DNA of 64,000 nt from Mycolicibacterium tusciae JS617 (GTDB lineage Bacteria > Actinomycetota > Actinomycetes > Mycobacteriales > Mycobacteriaceae). The stretch is from assembly GCF_000243415.2 (NCBI RefSeq), contig NZ_KI912270.1, positions 4,216,001 to 4,280,000 on the forward strand, read 5' to 3'. Below the pieces are notes generated by a model. It was not told the origin of the DNA. It saw only the letters and a program-made list of their open reading frames with translations, and made no database searches. The translations under genes were made by a program, and so were the position numbers. Below are positions 46,801 to 54,205 of this stretch, one piece after another (position 1 is the first letter of the stretch; each line of letters opens with the position of its first letter).

Positions 46801-47850
46801 TCACAAGATTCCGAGACGCGCGGCTTCCGCGACGGCGGCAGTTCGTGAGGTGCGGCCCAGCTTGCGGCGGATGTTCGCGACGTGGCGGTGAACGGTGTGC
46901 GGGCTGAGCACCAGGTGCGCCGCGATCTCGCGATCACTGAGACCGCGCGCCATACACGCGAGGATTTCACGCTCACGGACCGAAAGAACCTGCTCGATCT
47001 GGTCCTGCTCGCTTCCGTGGCGCGCTGCCTGTTGCACCGGTCCCAGCGATTCGCGGCATGCGCGAACAACGGAATCGGCGTCACCGTGCCACGGAAAGTG
47101 CGCGCTTCCTTTCAGCGGGATGAATGTTGCGCCGGGAATCGCGGCCGCGACCTCGCGCCCGAGCCGGTACGGCACGGCACGGTCGTCACGGCGATGCACC
47201 ACCAGCGTTGGCGAGCGAACGAGCGCAAGGCGGTCGCGAATATCGAGGCGATAGACGAGAGCCAATACCGCGGCCGCAGTTTCCGCCGTCGCCGCCTCAC
47301 GCTGCAACCGACCGAAGCGTTCGTGCTCGTCAGCGTCGGCTCTGCCGAGAAAGATATCGCCGAGAAGGCGTGAACCCAGGCCCCAATGTGCTTGTATCGC
47401 AGCCACAATCGCCTCGCCCACACCGGGCGCCGTCAGTGCCGTTCCGTCCGGGTAGGACCCGTACAACACCAACCGCTCGACGCGCTCGGGGAATGCTGCG
47501 GCGAACGCAATTGCGGTACAGCTCCCAGAGGAGCCGCCGACGAGCGAAACGCGATCGAGCCCCAGCTCGTCGACGAGTGCGCGCAGCGCCGCGACCTCGC
47601 ATTCGAGGGTCAGATCGGAATCATGCAGCGTGCGGTCCGACATGCCAACTCCGAGCCGGTCGTACCGGATCAGTGTGTATCCGTCGGCGACTCCCTCCCA
47701 GAACCGGCGAAAGTCGGCGTTCTGCCAGTCGAGTTCGAGGTGACTCACCCACCATGCCGGAGCGACCAGCGGTGGGCCGCTACCGCGCACCTCGTACGCT
47801 ACGCGGCGCCCGCCGACGGGCAGAAACCGAATCTCGGACTGTTCCAGCAT
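46801..47850 (-). CDS. Alpha/beta hydrolase fused to LuxR-type DNA-binding domain
   Basis: This 349-residue protein joins an N-terminal alpha/beta hydrolase (residues 1-270) to a C-terminal LuxR/GerE helix-turn-helix (residues 288-349, LSVREREILACMARGLSDREIAAHLVLSPHTV). The hydrolase keeps a plausible triad: Ser in VGGSSGSC, Asp in HRRDDRAVPY and His in GSAHFPWHGD. It may sense or hydrolyse a small ligand to control DNA binding, which is inference. It is divergent from the alcohol dehydrogenase gene 69 nt away, its likely target. ATG 47850 is my choice. Confidence 0.85.
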   Translation of the reverse strand: MLEQSEIRFLPVGGRRVAYEVRGSGPPLVAPAWWVSHLELDWQNADFRRFWEGVADGYTLIRYDRLGVGMSDRTLHDSDLTLECEVAALRALVDELGLDRVSLVGGSSGSCTAIAFAAAFPERVERLVLYGSYPDGTALTAPGVGEAIVAAIQAHWGLGSRLLGDIFLGRADADEHERFGRLQREAATAETAAAVLALVYRLDIRDRLALVRSPTLVVHRRDDRAVPYRLGREVAAAIPGATFIPLKGSAHFPWHGDADSVVRACRESLGPVQQAARHGSEQDQIEQVLSVREREILACMARGLSDREIAAHLVLSPHTVHRHVANIRRKLGRTSRTAAVAEAARLGIL

Positions 47851-47918
47851 CCCCAGCAGCGTAATGCGAACCCGCTCGGCGGATTGTCGGCTCGGCGACG
47901 TGCAGGCAGGCTGGAGCC

Positions 47919-49025
47919 ATGAGGATCCGTGGCGCCGTACTCGAACAGATTGGTCTCGAGAGGCCATATGCCGAATCCAGCCCGCTCGCGGTGACAGACC
48001 TCGACCTGGATCCGCCCGGTCCGGGCGAACTCCTCGTCCGCATCGAGGCCGCGGGCATGTGCCATTCCGACCTGTCGGTGGTCGACGGCAGCCGGGTCCG
48101 ACCGGTGCCGATGCTGCTCGGACACGAGGCGGCCGGCATTGTCGAGGAGGCGGGGCCCGGCGTGTCGGCCGGAGCCGTCGGGCAGCGCCTGGTGATGACC
48201 TTCCTACCGAGGTGCGGTACTTGTGAGGCATGCGCGACCAACGGGCTCACCCCATGCGTGCCCGGGAGCGCGGCCAACGCGGCAGGCACCCTGATGACCG
48301 GCGAACGCAGGCTCTCCCGCGACGGAGCGCCGATCCACCACCATCTCGGGGTCTCCGGCTTCGCGACCCACGCGGTCGTGGACCGTCGATCGGTCGTGCC
48401 CGTTCCTGCCGACGTCCCTGCCGAGGTCGCGGCGCTGCTCGGGTGTGCCGTGCTGACCGGCGGCGGCGCGGTGATCAATGCGGGACGCCCGCGGCAGGGC
48501 GACACCGTGATCGTGGTCGGCCTCGGTGGCGTCGGCATGGCCGCGGTGCTCACCGCGCTCTCGCATGACGACGTTCGCGTCATCGGTGTCGACCAGTTGC
48601 CCGCCAAGCTCGAGCTGGCACGAACCATGGGTGCGCACGAGGCATATACGCCGGACGAGGCGCGCGAGGCCGGGCTCAAGGCCGCTGTGGTGATCGAGGC
48701 GGTCGGCCATCCGCAGGCGGTTGAGACCGCCGTCGAACTCACCGCCGCGGGCGGCCGGACCGTCTGCGTCGGGCTCCCCCGGCCCGATGCCCGAATCAAC
48801 CTGTCGCCGTTGGGCTTTGTCGCCGAGGGTCGGTCGCTGATCGGCAGCTATCTCGGCTCCGCCGTGCCCTCACGGGAGATCCCGCACTTCGTCGGACTGT
48901 GGCGGGCGGGCCGGTTGCCGGTCGAGTCGCTCGTATCGTCGACGATCACGCTGGACGAAATCAACTCAGGGATGGACCAACTCGCCGACGGCAAAGCGGT
49001 GAGGCAGATCATCCGGTTCGAGTAG
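47919..49025 (+). CDS. Zinc-dependent alcohol dehydrogenase (AdhE1-like)
   Basis: The 368-residue medium-chain dehydrogenase has catalytic-zinc ligands in AGMCHSD and GHEAAG, and the four structural-zinc cysteines in CGTCEACATNGLTPC. Its NAD(P)-binding motif is GLGGVG, followed by an acidic residue (VIGVDQ) that favours NAD. It resembles Rv0162c (adhE1) in sequence and location. It is divergent from the hydrolase-LuxR gene. Confidence 0.92.
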   Translation: MRIRGAVLEQIGLERPYAESSPLAVTDLDLDPPGPGELLVRIEAAGMCHSDLSVVDGSRVRPVPMLLGHEAAGIVEEAGPGVSAGAVGQRLVMTFLPRCGTCEACATNGLTPCVPGSAANAAGTLMTGERRLSRDGAPIHHHLGVSGFATHAVVDRRSVVPVPADVPAEVAALLGCAVLTGGGAVINAGRPRQGDTVIVVGLGGVGMAAVLTALSHDDVRVIGVDQLPAKLELARTMGAHEAYTPDEAREAGLKAAVVIEAVGHPQAVETAVELTAAGGRTVCVGLPRPDARINLSPLGFVAEGRSLIGSYLGSAVPSREIPHFVGLWRAGRLPVESLVSSTITLDEINSGMDQLADGKAVRQIIRFE

Positions 49026-49527
49026 ACGCGGCCTCTGCCTCTGCGACGCCTGCGCTTCGCAACGACCTCACGATGAGAGCGCGGAGCCGACGGCCAACCT
49101 CAAACTGCTTGCCGGGCAGCGTTCTTGCGACCATGCGCAGGTTCACGGTGTCGCGCTCGATGCTCTCCACGCCCATCACCTGGGGATCGTCGAGCAACAG
49201 ACCCGAAAGACCGTCATCCTTCGTGGCGGTCTCGGATACCTCACGCAACGCCTCGTTGACGAGGTTGAGATCCGCTGACGTGGCCACCGGGACATCGACG
49301 ACCGCACGGGCCCAATCCTTGGACAGGTTCAGCGATTTGACGATTTGACCGTTCGGCACGGTGAACACCTCGCCGTCGCTGGTGCACAGTTTGGTGACGC
49401 GCAACGTGACGTCCTCGACGGTTCCCCGGGCCTCGCCGCCCGCCGTCACGGTCAGTGCAACGAGGTCGCCGAAGCCGTATTGCTTCTCGGTGATGAGGAA
49501 GAAGCCGCATTCCCCCGGGGGACTCAA
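49009..49527 (-). pseudogene. 5'-truncated MscS-type mechanosensitive channel remnant
   Basis: The 172-residue frame corresponds only to the cytoplasmic beta domain and C-terminus of an MscS-like channel (KQYGFGDLVALTV ... LRVTKLCTSDGEVFTVPNGQI ... DWARAVVDVPV). All N-terminal membrane helices are missing, and the first codons (MSPPGECG) do not match the family. The only available start is a TTG with no clear ribosome site. It overlaps the adh 3' end by 17 nt. It is probably a dead fragment left by the rearrangement that brought the enolase/TTT genes. Confidence 0.75.
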
Positions 49528-49555
49528 ACGGGGGTTGTGATCCGTTCGACAACTT

Positions 49556-49582
49556 ATATGATGAGTTGACTACTCATCATAT
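49556..49582. promoter_or_regulatory. Perfect 27-bp inverted-repeat operator
   Basis: ATATGATGAGT (49556-49566) and ACTCATCATAT (49572-49582) are perfect 11-bp arms around TGACT. It lies 21 nt ahead of the enolase-superfamily gene start, in promoter position. It is most likely the binding site of the FadR-type regulator encoded two genes downstream. Confidence 0.85.
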
Positions 49583-49603
49583 GACTTGTTCGAGGAGCTC
49601 TCG

Positions 49604-50725
49604 GTGTCCGACCGCATCCGCCACATCACGCTTTCCCACGTCGTCCTCCCGTTGGCCACCCCCGTCAGCGATGCCAAGGTGCTCACCGGCAGGCAGAAGC
49701 CGCTGACCGAGACCGTGCTCCTCTTCGCCGAGGTCACCACGGAACAGGGCGTCGAAGGCATGGGCTTCAGCTACTCCAAACGCGCGGGCGGCCGCGCCCA
49801 GTTCGCGCACCTCGCCGAGGTGGCCGACACCGCGATCGGGGCGGACCCGTCCGACATCGACCGCATCTACCAGTCGCTGCTGTGGGCAGGCGCTTCGGTC
49901 GGCCGATCGGGTGTGGCCACCCAGGCGATCGCCGCACTGGACGTCGCGCTGTGGGATCTCAAGGCGCGGCGGGCCGGGCTTCCGCTGGCCAAGCTCATCG
50001 GCGCCCACCGCGACTCCTGCCGCGTGTACAACACCTCCGGCGGCTTCCTGCAGGCCTCCGTCGAAGAGATCAAGGAGAAGGCCACCGCCTCGCTGGAGTC
50101 CGGTATCGGGGCAATCAAAATCAAAGTGGGGCAACCGGACTGGAAGACAGACCTGGAACGGGTCGCGGCGATCAAGGAGCATCTGGGCGACACGCCGCTG
50201 ATGGTCGACGCCAATCAGCAGTGGGACCGGGATCGGGCCCGCCGGATGTGCCGTGAACTCGAGCGGTTCGACCTGGTGTGGATCGAGGAGCCGCTGGACG
50301 CCTGGGACGCTGTGGGGCACGCGGACCTCAGCCATACCTTTGACACCCCGATCGCGACCGGCGAGATGCTCACGTCGGTCCTCGAGCACATGGCGCTGCT
50401 CGACGCCGGCTACCGCGGCATCGTCCAGCCCGACGCGCCCCGGATCGGCGGCATCACCCCGTTCCTGCGCTTCGCGACGCTGGCCGCTCATGCCGGGCTG
50501 GCGCTGGCCCCGCACTACGCGATGGAGATCCATCTGCACCTGGCGGCCACTTACCCCACCGAGCCGTGGGTGGAGCACTTCGAATGGCTCAATCCACTGT
50601 TCAACGAGCGCATCGACATTCACGATGGCCAGATGTGGCTACCCGATCGACCCGGTTTGGGCTTCTCGCTCAGCGATCAGATGCGCGCGCTCACCAAGGA
50701 GACTGTTCAGTTCGGCGCGCGATGA
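49604..50725 (+). CDS. Enolase-superfamily sugar-acid dehydratase/racemase
   Basis: The 373-residue protein belongs to the mandelate racemase/galactarate-talarate dehydratase branch. Catalytic residues are visible: Lys172 and Lys174 (IKIKV), the metal ligands Asp202 (VDANQ), Glu228 (WIEEPL) and Glu254 (TGEML), and His304 (APHYAME). The KxK plus His arrangement suits epimerisation or dehydration of an acid sugar, but the substrate cannot be assigned. GTG 49604 has GAGGAG 6 nt upstream. It is 28 nt ahead of its gntR gene. Confidence 0.87.
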   Translation: MSDRIRHITLSHVVLPLATPVSDAKVLTGRQKPLTETVLLFAEVTTEQGVEGMGFSYSKRAGGRAQFAHLAEVADTAIGADPSDIDRIYQSLLWAGASVGRSGVATQAIAALDVALWDLKARRAGLPLAKLIGAHRDSCRVYNTSGGFLQASVEEIKEKATASLESGIGAIKIKVGQPDWKTDLERVAAIKEHLGDTPLMVDANQQWDRDRARRMCRELERFDLVWIEEPLDAWDAVGHADLSHTFDTPIATGEMLTSVLEHMALLDAGYRGIVQPDAPRIGGITPFLRFATLAAHAGLALAPHYAMEIHLHLAATYPTEPWVEHFEWLNPLFNERIDIHDGQMWLPDRPGLGFSLSDQMRALTKETVQFGAR

Positions 50726-50753
50726 GCGCTCACGCGAGAAGCAGAGGGTCCGG

Positions 50754-51434
50754 ATGACACCAACTCTGGCCGGGCGGGTGGTCGCCGGATTGAAGGACAA
50801 GATCCTCGCCGGTGACCTGCCTGCCGGTCACAAGCTGCCGTCGGAGACCGAGCTCATCGAGGAGTTCAGGGTATCCCGCACCGTGGTGCGCGAAGCGGTG
50901 ACGCGCCTGCGCGCCGAAGGTCTGGTCGAAACCTTCCACGGCCGTGGATCATTCGTACTCACCGTTCCCGAGCCGACGTCGTTCACCGTGCAATCCACCG
51001 CGATCCGCACCCACCAGGACGTGCTCGACATGATCGACTTCCGGCTGGGGATCGAGACCGAGGCGGCAGCACTGGCGGCGGCCCGGGCCGACGCCGCGGG
51101 CCGCACCGCGATCGGTTCGGCGTTGGATGCGTTCGTCGCCGCAGCACCCGAAGACGCCGTCGAAGCCGATTTCCGGTTTCACCGGGCGATCGCCGGGGCC
51201 GGAAACAACCGTTTCTATGTCGAACTGCTCGACTCACTCGGTCCGATGATGATCATGCTTCCCCGGACGCGGCTGGGTGAGGACTACTCGCTCACCGACG
51301 CCGGGCACGTCGACCGGGTCCGGTCCGAGCACGACAACATCGTCGCTGCCATCCTCGCCGGTGACCCCGCTGCCGCCAGTGCCGCGATGCGCGTCCACCT
51401 CGCCAACTCCCGCCGCCGCCTCGACCCGCGCTGA
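50754..51434 (+). CDS. GntR/FadR-family transcriptional regulator
   Basis: The 226-residue protein has the GntR winged helix (LPAGHKLPSETELIEEFRVSRTVVREAV) and an FCD ligand domain (EADFRFHRAIAGA, SEHDNIVAAILAGDP). It probably represses the enolase-superfamily gene through the 27-bp palindrome at 49556-49582. The ATG has AGAGGG upstream. The tctA frame overlaps its last 200 nt on the other strand. Confidence 0.9.
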   Translation: MTPTLAGRVVAGLKDKILAGDLPAGHKLPSETELIEEFRVSRTVVREAVTRLRAEGLVETFHGRGSFVLTVPEPTSFTVQSTAIRTHQDVLDMIDFRLGIETEAAALAAARADAAGRTAIGSALDAFVAAAPEDAVEADFRFHRAIAGAGNNRFYVELLDSLGPMMIMLPRTRLGEDYSLTDAGHVDRVRSEHDNIVAAILAGDPAAASAAMRVHLANSRRRLDPR

Positions 51435-52913
51435 CGCGCGGCGCTTCAACAGCAGTCGGATCAAGGGCAGCACAATCAGCAGCACGAACACCGCGAGGAT
51501 GACACCGGAGATCGGCCGCGTCACGAATCCCGTTGGGTCGCCGCCGAAGATGAGCAGGGACCGTCGCGTACTCGACTCGATGATGGATCCGAGAACGAAC
51601 GCCAGCACCATCGGACCGGGATCGAATCCGGCCTTCTTCATCAGGTAGCCGATGACGCCGAAGGCCACCATCAGGAAGATGTCGAACACCGAGTTGTTGA
51701 TCGTGTACACCCCCAGGATCGTGATCAGCGCCGTGATCGGCGCCAGGATGGCGGGCCGGACCTTGAGGATCCGCACGAACAACCCGACCAGCGGGATGGA
51801 CAGGATCAGCAACAGGATGTTGCCGATGTACATCGAGTTGATGACGCCCCAGAAGACGTCCGGGTGTTCGCTGACCAACTGCGGGCCCGGTGAGACACCG
51901 AGGATCAGCAGCGCGCCGAACAGCATCGCCATTGTCGCGTTGGCGGGCAATCCGATCGTGAGCAGCGGTATGAAAGATGAAGTGGCAGCGGCGTTGTTGG
52001 CGGTTTCCGGGGCGGCGACACCCTCGACCGCACCGCGCCCGAACCGCTCGGGCCTCTTGGAAATGCGCTTCTCGGTGGCGTAGGCCACGATCGAGGAGAG
52101 CACGGCGCCACCGCCAGGCAGCACACCGAGAACGAAACCGATGATCGATCCGCGCCCGATCGCTCCGGACGACTGTTTGAGGTCCTTTCGCGACGGCCAC
52201 ACATTGCCGACCTCGGCGGGCACATGCTTCTTGCCGTGCCGCTGCTCGAGGTTGTACAGGATCTCGCCAACGCCGAACAGACCCATGGCCACGACGACGA
52301 AGTCGATGCCGTCGGCGAGTTGCAAGCTGTCGAACGTGAACCTCGACGCACCGGTGAAGCTGTCGCGGCCCACCGTCGCCAACAGCAGCCCCACCAGGCC
52401 GGCGATGAGTGCCTTCAGCTTGTTGCCGCTCCCGATGGTCGCGACGAGCAGCACCCCGAGCAGCGCCAGCGCGGCGTATTCCGGGGGCCCGAAATCCAAC
52501 GCGATGCTCGCCACCACGGGAGCGAGCAGCGTGAGCCCGATGATCGAGATGGTCGCTCCGACAAAGGATCCGATCGCGGCAATACCGAGCGCGGTCCCGG
52601 CTTTGCCCTGTTTGGCCAGGGCGAAACCGTCGAACACCGTGACCACCGAGGACGCCTCACCGGGTAGGCGTAAGAGCACCGAGGTGATGGTGCCGCCGTA
52701 CTGCGCGCCGTAGTAGATTCCGGCGAGCATGATGATCGCCGAGACCGGGTCGATGGTGTAGGTGATGGGCAACAGGATCGCGATGGTGGCCGCAGGGCCG
52801 AGGCCCGGCAGTACGCCGATGATCATGCCGATCAGCACGCCGATCAGGCAGTACAGCAGGTTCTTCGGTTCGACGACGAGTGCGAACCCGTCCAGGAATG
52901 CGGTGAGGTCCAT
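51234..52913 (-). CDS. tctA: Tripartite tricarboxylate transporter large permease TctA
   Basis: The 559-residue membrane protein has the TctA signatures GVLPGLGPAATIAILLPITY and IYYGAQYGGTITSVLLRLPGE, and a second half repeat (GVLPGGGAVLSSIVAYATEKR). Family members are about 500 residues. The last 66 residues, beyond LLLKRRASARVEAAAG, are antisense to gntR and have no family similarity, so the native stop appears lost. Its partner genes lie on the opposite strand and are broken, so the transporter is probably non-functional unless other TctB/TctC proteins serve it. Confidence 0.85.
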   Translation of the reverse strand: MDLTAFLDGFALVVEPKNLLYCLIGVLIGMIIGVLPGLGPAATIAILLPITYTIDPVSAIIMLAGIYYGAQYGGTITSVLLRLPGEASSVVTVFDGFALAKQGKAGTALGIAAIGSFVGATISIIGLTLLAPVVASIALDFGPPEYAALALLGVLLVATIGSGNKLKALIAGLVGLLLATVGRDSFTGASRFTFDSLQLADGIDFVVVAMGLFGVGEILYNLEQRHGKKHVPAEVGNVWPSRKDLKQSSGAIGRGSIIGFVLGVLPGGGAVLSSIVAYATEKRISKRPERFGRGAVEGVAAPETANNAAATSSFIPLLTIGLPANATMAMLFGALLILGVSPGPQLVSEHPDVFWGVINSMYIGNILLLILSIPLVGLFVRILKVRPAILAPITALITILGVYTINNSVFDIFLMVAFGVIGYLMKKAGFDPGPMVLAFVLGSIIESSTRRSLLIFGGDPTGFVTRPISGVILAVFVLLIVLPLIRLLLKRRASARVEAAAGVGEVDAHRGTGGSGVTGEDGSDDVVVLGPDPVDVPGVGERVVLTQPRPGKHDHHRTE

Positions 52914-52936
52914 GATCTTGCCTAGAAAGTGATCAA

Positions 52937-53815
52937 GTGGTCGAGATGTACGTCGGCGCCTCCGCCGGCGGCTCGAGCGATCTGATCAGCCGCGCGGTCT
53001 CCAAGGGCCTGAGCGATGATCTCGGCGCATCGTTCCCGGTCATCAACCGCGAGGGCGCCAACGGCGCGCTCGCCGCGGCCGAGGTCGCCAAGGCGGAGCC
53101 GAACGGCTCGATCATCGCCATTCAGAACGCGTCACTGTTCACCATCACCCCGATGGCCGTGGCCCCCGACGAAGTCACCAACATCGACGACTTCGATGTG
53201 GTTCAAGGGGTTTCACGCGACGACTACGTGCTGGTGACCGCTCCGGCCAGTGGCTACCGCACGCTCGACGACATCAAGAACGCCAACCGCGTCGTGCGCT
53301 ACGGAACGACGGGTGTGGGTACCGGCGCGCAGCTGTCCGCCGCCCTGCTGTTCAAGGTCAGCAACGTCGAGTCGCAGGCCGTCCCGTTCGACGGCGGCGC
53401 GCCCGCGCTGGCCGCAGTGCTCGGCAACCAGGTCGACGTGGCGAGTATCCAGGTCGGCGAGGCGATCGAGAACATCCAGTCCGGCAAGCTGACGCCGCTG
53501 GCGGTCTTCGGCCCCGATCGCATCGAGTATCTGCCGGACGTGCCGACCGCCAAGGAGCAGGGGCTCGACGTCGAGGTGACGCAGTACCGCTTCATGACGG
53601 TCCCCAAGGGCACGCCGCAGGAGATCCAGGACAAGATCGCCGAGGGCATGAAGGCCACGTTCGCCACCGAGAGCTACCAGGAGTTCAACAAGCAGAACAG
53701 CCTGACTCCGATGGAACTCTCAGGTGACGAGGTCCTCGCACAGCTGCAGTCCGACAAGAAGCGGTACGAGGATCTGGTCAAGCAGTACGGCATCAGCCTG
53801 CGCGACGAGGGCTAG
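52937..53815 (+). pseudogene. TctC solute-binding protein, N-terminus (export signal) missing
   Basis: The 292-residue frame starts within the mature part of a TctC/Bug-type binding protein (VVEMYVGASAGGSSDLISRAV). The body is otherwise complete (YGTTGVGTGAQLSAALL, VDVASIQVGEAIENI, YLPDVPTAKEQGLDVEV, KKRYEDLVKQYGI). There is no signal peptide or lipobox, so it cannot be exported. It begins 24 nt from the tctA start, reading the opposite way. An apparent tctC start (MPTHNTLRRNRV with GAGGAG) remains on the minus strand at 54074, consistent with an inversion that cut the gene. Confidence 0.75.
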
Positions 53816-53818
53816 AAC

Positions 53819-54076
53819 ATGAACGATGCCGTTTCCGACAAGCCGCAGCATCCGCACACCCGCGACATCCTCGCCGAGCTCGAGGCCGAGGTCGCGCACG
53901 AACTGGACGAGGAACGGCCACCCGCGGGCGGCCCCGCCTACCAGATCGCCGGTGGGTTGGTCGGCGTCGCGATCGGCATCGGCGGTGCGGTGCTCTCGGC
54001 CGGATACGGTCTCGGCTCACTGAGTGAGCCCGGGCCCGAACGCGGTTTCGGCGCAGTGTGTTGTGGGTGGGCATGA
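53819..54076 (+). pseudogene. TctB small permease, C-terminal two thirds missing
   Basis: The frame has a TctB-like N-terminus with one membrane segment (AYQIAGGLVGVAIGIGGAVL) and the start of the conserved SLSEPGP motif. At about 54035 family similarity stops and the frame runs on as ERGFGAVCCGWA to a stop. TctB normally has about 150-180 residues with four membrane segments. The cut coincides with the remnant of the tctC start on the other strand. Confidence 0.7.
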
Positions 54077-54086
54077 ATCACTCCTC
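54039..54086 (-). pseudogene. Remnant of the tctC 5' end (ribosome site, ATG and about 12 codons)
   Basis: On the minus strand GAGGAG (54081-54086) stands 6 nt before an ATG (54074) followed by PTHNTLRRNRV, typical of the charged start of a signal peptide. After about 54039 the frame becomes antisense to tctB. With the N-truncated tctC body facing the other way at 52937, this is best read as the severed start of the same gene. Confidence 0.5.
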
Positions 54087-54205
54087 ATCGCGTGATCTGA
54101 CGTCCACGGCATGACAGATGTGGCCGTTGTCACTCCACCGTAAGAAACAGCAGTGATACCTGTCCAACGCTCTTATGGCATTACTTGATGCGCTTTAGGC
54201 ATCAG
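54087..54205. other. Intergenic region upstream of the tctC remnant
   Basis: No ORF or repeat was recognised here. It presumably held the original tctCBA promoter, reading leftwards. Confidence 0.4.

Noticed and set aside
53793..54074. Minus-strand 93-codon ORF as an intact gene
   Set aside because: After about 12 codons the translation is antisense of tctB (Arg-rich); only the start is kept, as a tctC remnant.
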